This document shows positions 8,094-21,040 of a stretch of 64,000 nucleotides of DNA, one piece after another. A program made the position numbers and the translations under genes. The stretch lies in NCBI RefSeq assembly GCF_002101785.1, contig NZ_LQPJ01000109.1:1-64000 (forward strand), given 5' to 3'. This DNA is from Mycobacterium palustre (GTDB lineage: Bacteria > Actinomycetota > Actinomycetes > Mycobacteriales > Mycobacteriaceae). The notes beneath the pieces are model-generated. The model did no database searches, was not told the origin of the DNA, and worked only from the letters and a program-made list of their open reading frames with translations. Position 1 is the stretch's first letter; each line of letters begins with the position of its first letter.

Positions 8094-9641
8094 TCAGCCC
8101 GCGGGGGTGATCGCCGCCGCGAGCTGTTCGGGGATGTAGTTGACGAACAGCGGGGCGAGCCCCATGAACGGCGTGCCGAAGATGGTGACGAGCGTCGGCG
8201 GGAACCCAAGACCGCTGAGGTCGATCGTCGCCGTAACCGGGTGCGGCGGAACGAGAATCCCGTCAAACGGCAGGTGCAGGGTGATCGGCACGGTCGTGGC
8301 GAAGCCGATGGGAGGAAACGGTGGCGGCAGCGTGAGGTTGATCGGCACCGGGACCGTGAAGTCCACCAAAGTGTCGCTGTTGAGGAAGCCGTTGGCGACG
8401 ACGGCCGGTGCGTCGATGAGCGCGTTGACCGCCCCCAGGCCGTTGCCCGCCAGCAGGGCCTGCTGAACCGCCGTCGCGCTGGTCGCCAGCCCGTTGAGGG
8501 TCGCGATCGGCGCGCCGGCCACCGCGTAGGTGAGCACCAACGGCAGCCCGAAGAACGCGCTGAGCGAACCGGTGGTGGGGTTCGACAGCGGCAACGCCGC
8601 GGTCGCCGAAATGCTGGGAATGGTAAGGACATTGAGCACGTTGGTGAGGTTCTGCGCCATCTGTCGAGGGATGGACGGGGGCATCAGGTTGGTGAGGTAC
8701 TGCGCCTCCTGCCCCGGGATGTTCGCGATGGCGAAGAAGTTTCCCAGCGGGCCCAGGATCGTGGGGTTCACCGTGGCGGTCACCGTGGGAAGGACTATAG
8801 GCAGCGGAAAGATCCTTCCTCCGCTCAAGGTGACCTCGACGGTGCCCGGGTCCACCCCCGTCACCAATAGATTCGCGAAGGCCTGCGCCACGTCCTGCAC
8901 GGCGCCGTAGTAATTGCCCGCCAGCACCGCTTGCAGGGCCACCTGCAGCTGGGCGCCGAACGCCGGCAGGCCGGTCACGATCCCGGTGAACGCGCTGCCG
9001 AGGTTTGTGAAGAACGACTGCGCGAAGCCCAGTTGCGCGGTGACGAACTGCTGGATGTAGAACGCCGGGTCGAACGCCAGGAGTTGCTGGACGCCGGCCT
9101 GGACGGCGGCCGGCAGGTTGGCCAGCACGGCGGGGAAGTTCTGCGCGGCGAAGGTCAGCGCCGCGGCGACCTGCTCCCAATAGCCGAGCTGGTTTGCGAT
9201 GACCTGGCGCAGGAAGGGGAACGGGTCGGCGGACCAGGCGCCGAACAGCGATTCGAGGTTCGCGGTCGTGTTGGCGATGAGCTGTCCGTAGGCGCCGCCG
9301 GGATAGAGGGTGACCGCCGCGGCGGGCGCGTTGTCCGCGCCGAGCAGGACCTGCTCGGCGTTGGCGACCTCGGCGCCGACGTAGGCCGCCGCGCCCCCGT
9401 TGAGCAGGCTCACGAACTGGCCGTGAAATGCCGCCGCCTCGGCGCTGAGCGCCTGGAACTGTTGGCCGTACGTGCCGAACAGCTCGGAGATCGCGACCGA
9501 CACCTCGTCGGCGGCCGGGGCCGCCACCCAGGTGGTGCGGGTCGCCGCGGCCGCGGCCGCTTCCCGCAGGCCCGAGCCGATATCCGCCAAGTTGTCCGCC
9601 GAGTCCGTAACGAACTCCGGCGCGATCATCACGAACGACAC
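8094..9641 (-). CDS. PE-family protein with unique C-terminal domain, no PGRS
   Basis: A 515-residue protein. Residues 1-95 are a typical PE domain (MSFVMIAPE start, ADEVSVAISELFGTYGQQFQ, AAAFHGQFV). After that comes a hydrophobic, Ala/Leu/Asn-rich linker, then repeated Pro-rich beta-strand stretches from about residue 280 (FPLPIVLPTVTATV, PINLTLPPPFPPIG). It holds the place of PE_PGRS62 (Rv3812) but has no Gly-Gly-Ala repeats, consistent with a non-tuberculosis slow grower. PE proteins are exported by type VII secretion, usually ESX-5, to the cell surface. The GTG start at 9641 follows GAGGAGAG. There is no adjacent PPE partner gene. Confidence 0.85.
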   Translation of the reverse strand: MSFVMIAPEFVTDSADNLADIGSGLREAAAAAATRTTWVAAPAADEVSVAISELFGTYGQQFQALSAEAAAFHGQFVSLLNGGAAAYVGAEVANAEQVLLGADNAPAAAVTLYPGGAYGQLIANTTANLESLFGAWSADPFPFLRQVIANQLGYWEQVAAALTFAAQNFPAVLANLPAAVQAGVQQLLAFDPAFYIQQFVTAQLGFAQSFFTNLGSAFTGIVTGLPAFGAQLQVALQAVLAGNYYGAVQDVAQAFANLLVTGVDPGTVEVTLSGGRIFPLPIVLPTVTATVNPTILGPLGNFFAIANIPGQEAQYLTNLMPPSIPRQMAQNLTNVLNVLTIPSISATAALPLSNPTTGSLSAFFGLPLVLTYAVAGAPIATLNGLATSATAVQQALLAGNGLGAVNALIDAPAVVANGFLNSDTLVDFTVPVPINLTLPPPFPPIGFATTVPITLHLPFDGILVPPHPVTATIDLSGLGFPPTLVTIFGTPFMGLAPLFVNYIPEQLAAAITPAG

Positions 9642-9764
9642 CGCCGTCTCTCCTCGACTCGATCCCGCGATCAGCGTTTGCCGGCCCGAGCCAGCGTACT
9701 GTCACGCAACGCACACGCGCCGGAGAATGGCGCGTTCCGCCCGGAAAAGCGGCCCGCGAAACGT

Positions 9765-11417
9765 CTAGGTCGCGGCGGGATGGGAGGGCAGCGAGAAGTG
9801 TTCGGGCGGGACCGTCGGCCCGCTCGGCGACTGGGTGGCCAACGGCGTCGTGATCCCGTCCACCACCTCGGTGACGTTTCCGGTGAGCCGCTCGAAATTG
9901 AGGGTTCCGTGCTGGAAGTTCTGCGTGATCCGCAGCGGCTCTTGGATTTCCGCGCTGGTCGGCAGGCCCAGCGGGCCCCGCTCGTAGCTCAGCGACGCCC
10001 AGGCGTCGTAGATCGCTCCGGTGATCGGCTGCGGGCCGGTCGCGGGTGACCAGTACATCGCGCCCTTGGCGAAGGTGACGTAGCGGGCGTCGCCTTCGGC
10101 GCTGTCTTCGGGGGAGGTGGGCGCGCCGAGCGCGCTGTTCATCCCGCCGATCGCCAGCCAGTGCTCGTAGATGGCGCCGCCCTCCAGCGCCTTGATCAGC
10201 TCCTCGGGCGGGTCGTTGAAATGCGAAGCGATGTCCCGGATTTCGTCCATCAGCGCGTACGCGGCGTTGCCCGGGCAGTCGGTGTTGCCGACGTCGCGGT
10301 GGGTGAAGATGGTGGGCAGGGTGGCGATCGCGCCCGCCGGGAAGGTGGTGTAGTGGCTGCCGGCCGACTCCAGCGCCACGGTGCCCTTGGGGTCGACGCC
10401 GTCCATGCCCAGCCGCCAGCCCAGCAGCCGGCCCACGGTGCGCAGCTGGATCGGCGTCGGCGGCACGTCGTCGAAGTTGCCGATCATCGCGACGCCCCAG
10501 GTGTTGCGGTTGAACCCGCCGGTGTGGAACGCTTCGACCGCCTTGGTCAGGCCGCCGGCGCTGCCCTCGAACACCTGCCCGTACTTGTCGACCAGGGCGT
10601 TGTAGGCGATGTCGCACCAGCCCAGCGTCTTGCTGTGGTAGGTGTAGATCGCCTTGACGATCCCGGCCGATTCCAGCGGCGAGTAGTCGTTGCTGCCCGC
10701 GGTGTGGTGCAAGACGGCGGCCCGAATCCCGTTGTCGTACTGGGGACTGCCGCAGCGCAACGACTCGTCGGCGCCCCACTCCGCGCGGCTGATGATCGCG
10801 GGCGCCTGGCCCGGCATCAGCACCCCGGCCGGCGGCGTCCAGTGCGTCTTGGCCGGAGCCTGCGGCGGGGAGATGAGGATCGCCGAGATGTTCTGCGCGT
10901 ACGGCCGCTCCTTGGACGCCGGCTTGTACCCCAGCCCGCCGCCGTCCACGGACGCGCTCGGCGGCGCCGGGGGCGGTTGGGTCACCGGCGCGTCGATCGG
11001 GCGGGTGACGGCGACCTGCACCGTGGTGGTGGTGCCGACGAAGACGGGATCCGTGCTGCGGGGGCCTTCGCTGGGCCCGGCGCCACCGGCCGGGCCGCCG
11101 TCGGGCGCCGCGGTTTCGTACTCGGTCTGATACCACGGCCCCCAGGAGCCGTCGGTGCGCTTGGCCCGCACCCGAATGGACGTGCCGGCGAGGTCGCCGG
11201 TCAGCGCGACCAATGAAAACGGCGTCGGCTGGCTGAGCTCACGGACCGTGACGCCGCCGCCCAGCCCGATCAGCGGCTGCTCGGCGAGCCGGGTGTCGCC
11301 GACCCGCGGCGAATTGGGAGCCCGGCCGTCGCGGGTGGCGTCGCCCACCCACGAGACGAGGACGACGGTCGCCGCGATGGCGGTAAGCAACATCGTCGGC
11401 GCGCGATTGCGGGACAC
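9765..11417 (-). CDS. Secreted N-acetylmuramoyl-L-alanine amidase with LGFP repeats
   Basis: A 550-residue exported protein corresponding to Rv3811. The N terminus has a signal-like hydrophobic segment (residues 7-23). A central PGRP/amidase_2 domain of about residues 205-390 begins with RAEWGADES and contains the zinc-site histidines of AVLHHTAGS and HRDVGNTDCPG. The C-terminal 150 residues contain LGFP-type repeats (ALGAPTSPE, PLGLPTSAE), which in actinobacteria associate with the cell wall. It should cleave the lactyl amide between muramic acid and the stem peptide outside the membrane. The start is GTG. The gene lies about 170 bases downstream of erp on the same strand, with a strong inverted repeat between them. 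Confidence 0.86.
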   Translation of the reverse strand: MSRNRAPTMLLTAIAATVVLVSWVGDATRDGRAPNSPRVGDTRLAEQPLIGLGGGVTVRELSQPTPFSLVALTGDLAGTSIRVRAKRTDGSWGPWYQTEYETAAPDGGPAGGAGPSEGPRSTDPVFVGTTTTVQVAVTRPIDAPVTQPPPAPPSASVDGGGLGYKPASKERPYAQNISAILISPPQAPAKTHWTPPAGVLMPGQAPAIISRAEWGADESLRCGSPQYDNGIRAAVLHHTAGSNDYSPLESAGIVKAIYTYHSKTLGWCDIAYNALVDKYGQVFEGSAGGLTKAVEAFHTGGFNRNTWGVAMIGNFDDVPPTPIQLRTVGRLLGWRLGMDGVDPKGTVALESAGSHYTTFPAGAIATLPTIFTHRDVGNTDCPGNAAYALMDEIRDIASHFNDPPEELIKALEGGAIYEHWLAIGGMNSALGAPTSPEDSAEGDARYVTFAKGAMYWSPATGPQPITGAIYDAWASLSYERGPLGLPTSAEIQEPLRITQNFQHGTLNFERLTGNVTEVVDGITTPLATQSPSGPTVPPEHFSLPSHPAAT

Positions 11418-11498
11418 CAGCTGATGTTACTTGTGTTTCTAGTGTTATTAATGAGGCGACACGGCCCGGTGGCTTGAGAAGTCCACGAAAGCCTGTTC

Positions 11499-11570
11499 GA
11501 CGGCACCGCAGAGGGTGGGGACGCCGGGCGGGTTCGTCGACCCGGGCCCGGGCAACTCTGCGGTGCCGTC
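11499..11570. terminator. Long perfect inverted repeat downstream of erp
   Basis: Arms GACGGCACCGCAGAG at 11499-11513 and CTCTGCGGTGCCGTC at 11556-11570 are perfectly complementary over 15 bases. The 42-base loop holds a second short stem (CGGGT with ACCCG). The element begins about 20 bases after the erp stop on the minus strand, the right place for a transcript end or an mRNA-stabilising structure. No uridine tract follows, which is normal in mycobacteria. Confidence 0.7.
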
Positions 11571-11589
11571 AGGTAACAGGTTCCGGGGT

Positions 11590-12738
11590 CTAGTGAGGCA
11601 CCGCGCCGGCGGCCGGCGCCGCGGCACCGGCGGCGGCCGGAAGCGCGCCTGCGGCGGCACCCGGTGCGGCGCCCGCGGCACCGGCCGCGCCCGGAACCGC
11701 GCCTGCGGCGGCCGGAGCCGCGCCCGCGGCGGCCGGAGCCGCGCCTGCGGCGGCACCCGGAAGCGCACCGGCGGCACCGGGCAGGGCCTTGGCGGCGCCG
11801 GGCAGGGCACCCGCCGCGCCCGGCAGCGCACCGGCGGCACCCGGCAGGGCCTTGGCGGCGCCGGGCACGGCACCCGCTGCGCCCGGCAGCGCGCCCGCGG
11901 CGCCCGGCAGGGCACCCGCGGCACCCGGGCCGCCCGCGGCGCCCTGCTGCACGCCCTGCATGATGGCCGGCATCACCAGCCCCTTGAGCAGGTCGATGGC
12001 CTGGCCGGCGCCTAACTGGTTGGCGGCCTGCATCACGTCGTTGACGAGCCCGCCGCCGCCCGAGCCGCCCCCGCTGGCGCCCCCGCCGGACGCGATCGGC
12101 GAGGTGCCGCCCAGCGTCGACGGGTCACCGAGGATCGGGTAGGTACCGCCCGCGCCGGGGTCGAGGCCGGTCTGCGAGTCGATCGGAACTTCGCTCGGCG
12201 TCAGCGTGGGGCTGCCCACGCCGGGCAGCGCGCCCGTCGGGCTGGTCAACCCCGGGTTGGACAGCGCCGGGTTGAGCCCGGCCGCCGGCGTGGTCGCCAC
12301 CGCGCCAGGCGTGGGGGCGCCGGGCGTCGTGGGCGGCAGGCCGGGGCTCGCCAAAGACGGGCTCGCCACGCCGGGGCTCGTCAAACCGGGGCTGGTGAGG
12401 CCGGGGCTCGTCAGGCCCGGACTGGTGAGGCCCGGGCTGGTCAGCCCCGACGTGCCCAGTCCAGGGCTGGTCAGGCTCGGGGAAGCGGTGCCGCCACCGC
12501 CCAACGCGGGCACCGGCGGCAGGTTGATCCCGAACTGCGAAAGGCCCTGCGACAGCGCGCCCATCAGCTCGTTGGGCAAGTCGGCCATGACCGCCGCCTG
12601 CTTGAACTCGTGGTGCTCGGGTGGCTTGTTGCCGGCCGTGGACTCGTAAACGAGGAAGTATGCGCAAGGACTCGCGACTGCCAGGGCGGCGACCGCGCTC
12701 ATGGCTGTCGAAAGCTTGCGTCGGCGTCGGTTCGGCAC
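11590..12738 (-). CDS. erp: Exported repetitive protein Erp
   Basis: A 382-residue cell-surface protein, Rv3810 (PirG). It has an N-terminal signal-type segment after MPNRRRRKLS, a conserved domain to about residue 70, then a central array of PGLTS-type repeats (SPGLTSPGL at least five times), the hallmark of Erp. The distal half contains a Gly/Ser hinge, a VMQAANQLGAGQAIDLLKGL helix, and a long tail of LPGAAGA and GAAPAAA units. Erp is needed for multiplication in macrophages. The GTG at 12738 is preceded by GAGGAGA, which rules out the longer frame from 12822. The alanine/proline tail seems longer than in the 284-residue M. tuberculosis protein, so the size varies through both repeat blocks. 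Confidence 0.93.
   Translation of the reverse strand: MPNRRRRKLSTAMSAVAALAVASPCAYFLVYESTAGNKPPEHHEFKQAAVMADLPNELMGALSQGLSQFGINLPPVPALGGGGTASPSLTSPGLGTSGLTSPGLTSPGLTSPGLTSPGLTSPGVASPSLASPGLPPTTPGAPTPGAVATTPAAGLNPALSNPGLTSPTGALPGVGSPTLTPSEVPIDSQTGLDPGAGGTYPILGDPSTLGGTSPIASGGGASGGGSGGGGLVNDVMQAANQLGAGQAIDLLKGLVMPAIMQGVQQGAAGGPGAAGALPGAAGALPGAAGAVPGAAKALPGAAGALPGAAGALPGAAKALPGAAGALPGAAAGAAPAAAGAAPAAAGAVPGAAGAAGAAPGAAAGALPAAAGAAAPAAGAVPH
11593..11940 (-). repeat. Low-complexity GAA/LPGAAG-coding tandem repeats in erp
   Basis: About 340 bp of G+C-rich imperfect tandem repeats with an 18-24 base period, encoding LPGAAGA, LPGAAKA, GAAPAAA and similar heptamers at the C terminus of Erp. A second block at about 12340-12460 encodes SPGLT pentamers. 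Copy number is likely to vary between strains by slippage. Confidence 0.8.
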
Positions 12739-16062
<3,324 letters not shown>

Positions 16063-16070
<8 letters not shown>

Positions 16071-16608
16071 CACCGCCGCCACCGAGGCGCCGCGCGGCGA
16101 GGTGGCCGCGCTGGTCGCCGTCCAGTCGGCGCTGGCCGACCGGCCCGGCGTGCTGAGGGCGGCGCGGGGGCTTTCCCACTTCGGCGAGCACAGCATCGGC
16201 TGGTTGGCCGTGGCGCTGGTCGGCGCGCTGCTGATGCCGTCGCGGCGCGGCGACTGGCTGGCCGCCGGCGCCGGCTCGTTCGTCGCGCACGCCGCCGCCG
16301 TGCTGGTCAAGCGGCTGGTGCGGCGCCGCCGGCCGCACCACCCGGCCGTCGCCGTCAACGTCGGCACGCCCAGCCGGCTGAGCTTCCCCTCCGCGCACGC
16401 CACGTCCACCACGGCCGCGGCGATCCTGATGCGCCGGGCCACCGGGCTGCCCCTCCCGGCTGTCCTGATACCACCGATGGCGCTGTCGCGGATACTGCTG
16501 GGCGTGCACTATCCCAGCGACGTGGCCTTCGGCGTCGCCCTCGGCGCCGCCGTCGCGGGCATCGCGGAGCGAGGCGGCGAAAGGTTCCGAAAGGGGTGCG
16601 CCGAATGA
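16063..16608 (+). CDS. PAP2-family phosphatase of the DPA pathway
   Basis: A 181-residue membrane phosphatase, Rv3807c. All three PAP2 signatures are visible: KRLVRRRRPHHP, a PSAHATSTT variant of the PSGH motif, and SRILLGVHYPSD. Lying between glfT2 and ubiA, it is the candidate for removing the 5-phosphate from decaprenylphosphoryl-5-phosphoribose, the product of UbiA, before epimerisation by DprE1/DprE2. It overlaps glfT2 by eight bases and overlaps the ubiA start by ATGA. Pathway role is inferred from family and neighbours. Confidence 0.9.
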
Positions 16609-17513
16609 GTGAAGACGTCGTGACCCGACCGCCGTCGAACCTGATCGTCGGCGTCGTCAAGGCCGTCCGTCCGCGCCAATGGGTCAAGAACGTCCTGGTG
16701 CTGGCCGCGCCGGTGGCCGGGCTGGGCAGCGGCGTCCGCTACAACTTCCTGCAGCTGGCGACGCAGATCGGCGTGGCGTTCGTGGTCTTCAGCCTGGCGG
16801 CGTCGTCGATCTACCTGGTCAACGACGTCCGCGACATCGCCGCCGACCGCGAGCACCCCACCAAGCGATTCCGGCCGATCGCGGCCGGCGTGGTGCCCGA
16901 GTGGCTGGCCTACGTCTTGGCGGTGTTTCTGGGCGTGACCTCCCTGGCCGTCGCGTGGTGGCTGACGCCGAACCTGGCGCTGGTGATGGCCGTCTACATC
17001 GCCATGCAGCTGGGCTACTGCTTCGGCCTCAAACACCAAGCGGTGATGGACATTTGCATCGTCTCGTCGGCGTATTTGCTGCGCGCCATCGCCGGCGGTG
17101 TCGCCACCGACATCCCGCTGTCGCAGTGGTTCCTGCTCTCGGCGGCGTTCGCGTCGCTGTTCATGGTCGCCGGCAAGCGCTACGCCGAGCTGCAGGTCGC
17201 CGAGCGCACCGGCGCGGCGATCCGCAAGTCGCTGGAAAGCTATACCAGTACCTACCTGCGGTTCGTCTGGACGATGTCGGCCACCGCGGTGGTGATGTGT
17301 TACGGGCTGTGGGCGTTCGAACGCGATCACCATTCGGGCTCCTGGTACGCGGTGTCGATGGTCCCGTTCACCATCGCGATCCTGCGCTACGCCGTGGACG
17401 TCGACGGCGGGCTCGCCGGGGAGCCCGAGGACATCGCGCTCCGCGACCGGGTGCTGCAGCTGCTGTTCGTGGCGTGGATCGCGACAATTGGGGCCGCGGT
17501 TGCCTTCGGCTAG
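16605..17513 (+). CDS. ubiA: Decaprenyl-phosphate 5-phosphoribosyltransferase UbiA (DprA)
   Basis: A 302-residue polytopic prenyltransferase-superfamily protein, the same length as Rv3806c. It transfers phosphoribose from PRPP to decaprenyl phosphate, the first committed step to decaprenylphospho-arabinose. The aspartate motif N73-D74-V-R-D77 with IAADREHPTKRFRP following is the metal/pyrophosphate site; eight or nine hydrophobic helices follow. The ATG at 16605 overlaps the PAP2 stop by four bases, which sets the start. Mutations in this gene are known to raise ethambutol resistance in M. tuberculosis. The 3' neighbour aftB begins about 28 bases downstream. Confidence 0.96.
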   Translation: MSEDVVTRPPSNLIVGVVKAVRPRQWVKNVLVLAAPVAGLGSGVRYNFLQLATQIGVAFVVFSLAASSIYLVNDVRDIAADREHPTKRFRPIAAGVVPEWLAYVLAVFLGVTSLAVAWWLTPNLALVMAVYIAMQLGYCFGLKHQAVMDICIVSSAYLLRAIAGGVATDIPLSQWFLLSAAFASLFMVAGKRYAELQVAERTGAAIRKSLESYTSTYLRFVWTMSATAVVMCYGLWAFERDHHSGSWYAVSMVPFTIAILRYAVDVDGGLAGEPEDIALRDRVLQLLFVAWIATIGAAVAFG

Positions 17514-17541
17514 TCCCTCACTGCAGGCGCTGAAGGCGGGG

Positions 17542-19485
17542 GTGCTGCGCCGCAGGCCGGCAATCCGGCGGGCCGGCCGGCCGCTGTTCCCGTATCCCAC
17601 CGCGGCGCGGGCCAGCCTATGGATCGGCGTGGCGGTGGTCGCCGCCCTGTTCGCCTGGGGCGCCTGGCAGCGACGCTGGATCGCCGACGACGGCCTGATC
17701 GTGCTGCGCACCGTGCGCAATTTGCTCGCCGGCAACGGGCCGGTGTTCAACGAAGGCGAGCGGGTGGAGGCCAACACCTCGACGGCATGGACCTACCTGA
17801 TGTACGTCGGGAGTTGGGTCGGCGGGCCGGTGCGCATGGAGTACGTCGCGTTGGCGCTGGCCCTGACGCTGTCGGTGCTCGGCGTGGCGCTGCTGATGCT
17901 GGGCGCGGGCCGCCTGTATGCGCCCAGCCTGCGGGGCCGCCGGGCGATCATGCTGCCCGCGGGGGCGCTCGTCTACATCGCCCTTCCGCCGGCGCGTGAC
18001 TTTGCCACGTCCGGATTGGAGAGCGGCCTGACGCTGGCCTACCTGGGGTTGTTGTGGTGGATGATGGTGTGCTGGTCGCAGCCGGTGCGGGGGCGGGTGA
18101 ACGGCCGGGCGTTCACCGCGGCGCTGGCCTTCGTCGCGGGCTTCAGCGTCCTGGTGCGTCCCGAGCTGGCGCTGATGGGTGGGCTGGCGTTGATCATGAT
18201 GCTGATCGCGGCCCGCACCTGGCGCCGGCGCGCGCTGATCGTGGTGGCCGGCGGCTTCCTGCCGGTGGCCTACCAGATCTTCCGGATGGGTTACTACGGC
18301 CTGCTGGTCCCGGGGACCGCACTGGCCAAGGACGCGGCCGGGGACAAGTGGTCCCAGGGGATGATCTATCTGGCGAACTTCAACGCCCCCTACTCGGTGT
18401 GGATACCGGTGGCGCTGCTGGTGCCGCTCGGGGTGCTGCTGGTGGTCTCCCGCCGCCACCCCGCCTTCCTTCGCCCGCTCCCGGCGCCCGACTACGGCCG
18501 CCTGGCCCGGGCGGTCCAAAGTCCGCCCGCCGCAGTGGCATTCGTCCTCGTCAGCGGGCTGCTGCAGGCGCTCTACTGGATCCGGCAGGGCGGCGATTTC
18601 ATGCACGGCCGGGTCTTGCTCGCGCCGCTGTTTTGTTTGCTGGCCCCGGTCGCGGTGGTGCCGGTGATGACGCCCGACGGGGTGGACTATTCGCGGGAGA
18701 CGGGCTATTGGGTGGCCGGTGTGACCGGCGCGCTGTGGCTGGGCGTCGCGGGCTGGTCTTTGTGGGCAGCAAACTCGCCCGGGATGGGTGACGACGCCAC
18801 CCACGTCACCTACTCCGGGATCGTCGACGAGCGCCGCTTCTACGCGCAGGCCACCGGGCACGCGCACCCGCTGACCGCCGCGGACTACCTCGACTACCCG
18901 CGGATGGCCGCCGTGCTGACCACGCTCGACAACACCCCGGACGGGGCGTTGCTGCTGCCCTCCGGCAACTACATCCAGTGGGACCTGGTGCCCATGGCGC
19001 GCCCGGCGCCCGGGGCGGCCCCGGGCGGCCAGGAGCCCCAGAAGCCGCAGCACACAGTGTTCTTCACCAACCTCGGCATGGTCGGGATGAACGTCGGCCT
19101 GGATGTCAGGGTGATCGACCAGATCGGGCTGGCAAACCCGCTCGCCCAGCACACCGAACGGTTGAAGCACGGCCGGATCGGGCATGACAAGAACCTGTTC
19201 CCGGACTGGGTGATCGCCGACGGCCCGTGGGTGAAGCTGTACCCGGGGATTCCGGGCTATTTGGACGACAACTGGGTCGCCCAGGCGGTGGCGGCGCTGC
19301 AGTGCCCGGAGACCAAGGCGGTGCTGGCGTCGGTGCGCGCCCCAATGTCATTGCATCGCTTCGTGTCCAACTTCTTGCACTCCTATGAGTTCACCAAGTA
19401 CCGGATCGACCGGGTGCCGCTCTACGAGCTGGCCCGGTGCGGTCTTCCGATCCCCGAGCCCGCTCCGCCGCCCCCGCGGGAGTGA
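17542..19485 (+). CDS. aftB: Terminal beta-(1-2) arabinofuranosyltransferase AftB
   Basis: A 647-residue GT-C glycosyltransferase, Rv3805c, which adds the terminal beta-(1-2) arabinose residues from decaprenylphospho-arabinose, completing the mycolate-bearing arabinan ends. The catalytic aspartates lie in the first periplasmic loop (RRWIADDGLIVLRT), about ten membrane helices follow, and the C-terminal soluble domain starts around residue 410. The start is uncertain: GTG 17542 is the first start after the ubiA stop, while a TTG at 17488 would overlap ubiA. The M. tuberculosis protein begins about 30 residues further in. It is the last gene of the glf operon. Confidence 0.95.
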   Translation: MLRRRPAIRRAGRPLFPYPTAARASLWIGVAVVAALFAWGAWQRRWIADDGLIVLRTVRNLLAGNGPVFNEGERVEANTSTAWTYLMYVGSWVGGPVRMEYVALALALTLSVLGVALLMLGAGRLYAPSLRGRRAIMLPAGALVYIALPPARDFATSGLESGLTLAYLGLLWWMMVCWSQPVRGRVNGRAFTAALAFVAGFSVLVRPELALMGGLALIMMLIAARTWRRRALIVVAGGFLPVAYQIFRMGYYGLLVPGTALAKDAAGDKWSQGMIYLANFNAPYSVWIPVALLVPLGVLLVVSRRHPAFLRPLPAPDYGRLARAVQSPPAAVAFVLVSGLLQALYWIRQGGDFMHGRVLLAPLFCLLAPVAVVPVMTPDGVDYSRETGYWVAGVTGALWLGVAGWSLWAANSPGMGDDATHVTYSGIVDERRFYAQATGHAHPLTAADYLDYPRMAAVLTTLDNTPDGALLLPSGNYIQWDLVPMARPAPGAAPGGQEPQKPQHTVFFTNLGMVGMNVGLDVRVIDQIGLANPLAQHTERLKHGRIGHDKNLFPDWVIADGPWVKLYPGIPGYLDDNWVAQAVAALQCPETKAVLASVRAPMSLHRFVSNFLHSYEFTKYRIDRVPLYELARCGLPIPEPAPPPPRE

Positions 19486-20890
<1,405 letters not shown>

Positions 20891-20905
20891 CCCTAAGCAA
20901 CACGA

Positions 20906-20941
20906 CGGCGGCGGCGATCCCCTTGCGGATCGCCGCCGCCG
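20906..20941. terminator. Hairpin terminator between fbpA and fbpD
   Basis: Perfect 15-base stem (CGGCGGCGGCGATCC with GGATCGCCGCCGCCG) around a six-base loop CCTTGC, starting 15 bases after the fbpA stop. This is a typical mycobacterial terminator without a strong uridine tract. Confidence 0.82.
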
Positions 20942-21040
20942 CTCTGTCTCGACGGGTGTGGTCTATTTCACTACCCGCGGGCCGGTCGCCCCGCGGCGCT
21001 GGTTAATGTGCACACAGCGACTAGACGATGGAGGGTGGAC

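Noticed and set aside
8263-11136. 957-residue open frame on the minus strand
   Set aside because: Arg/Gly/Pro-rich, no family features; it is a shadow crossing the real PE and amidase genes in a different frame.
17488-17541. TTG start for AftB inside ubiA
   Set aside because: The M. tuberculosis homologue starts even further downstream, so a longer N terminus is not supported; kept only as an alternative.
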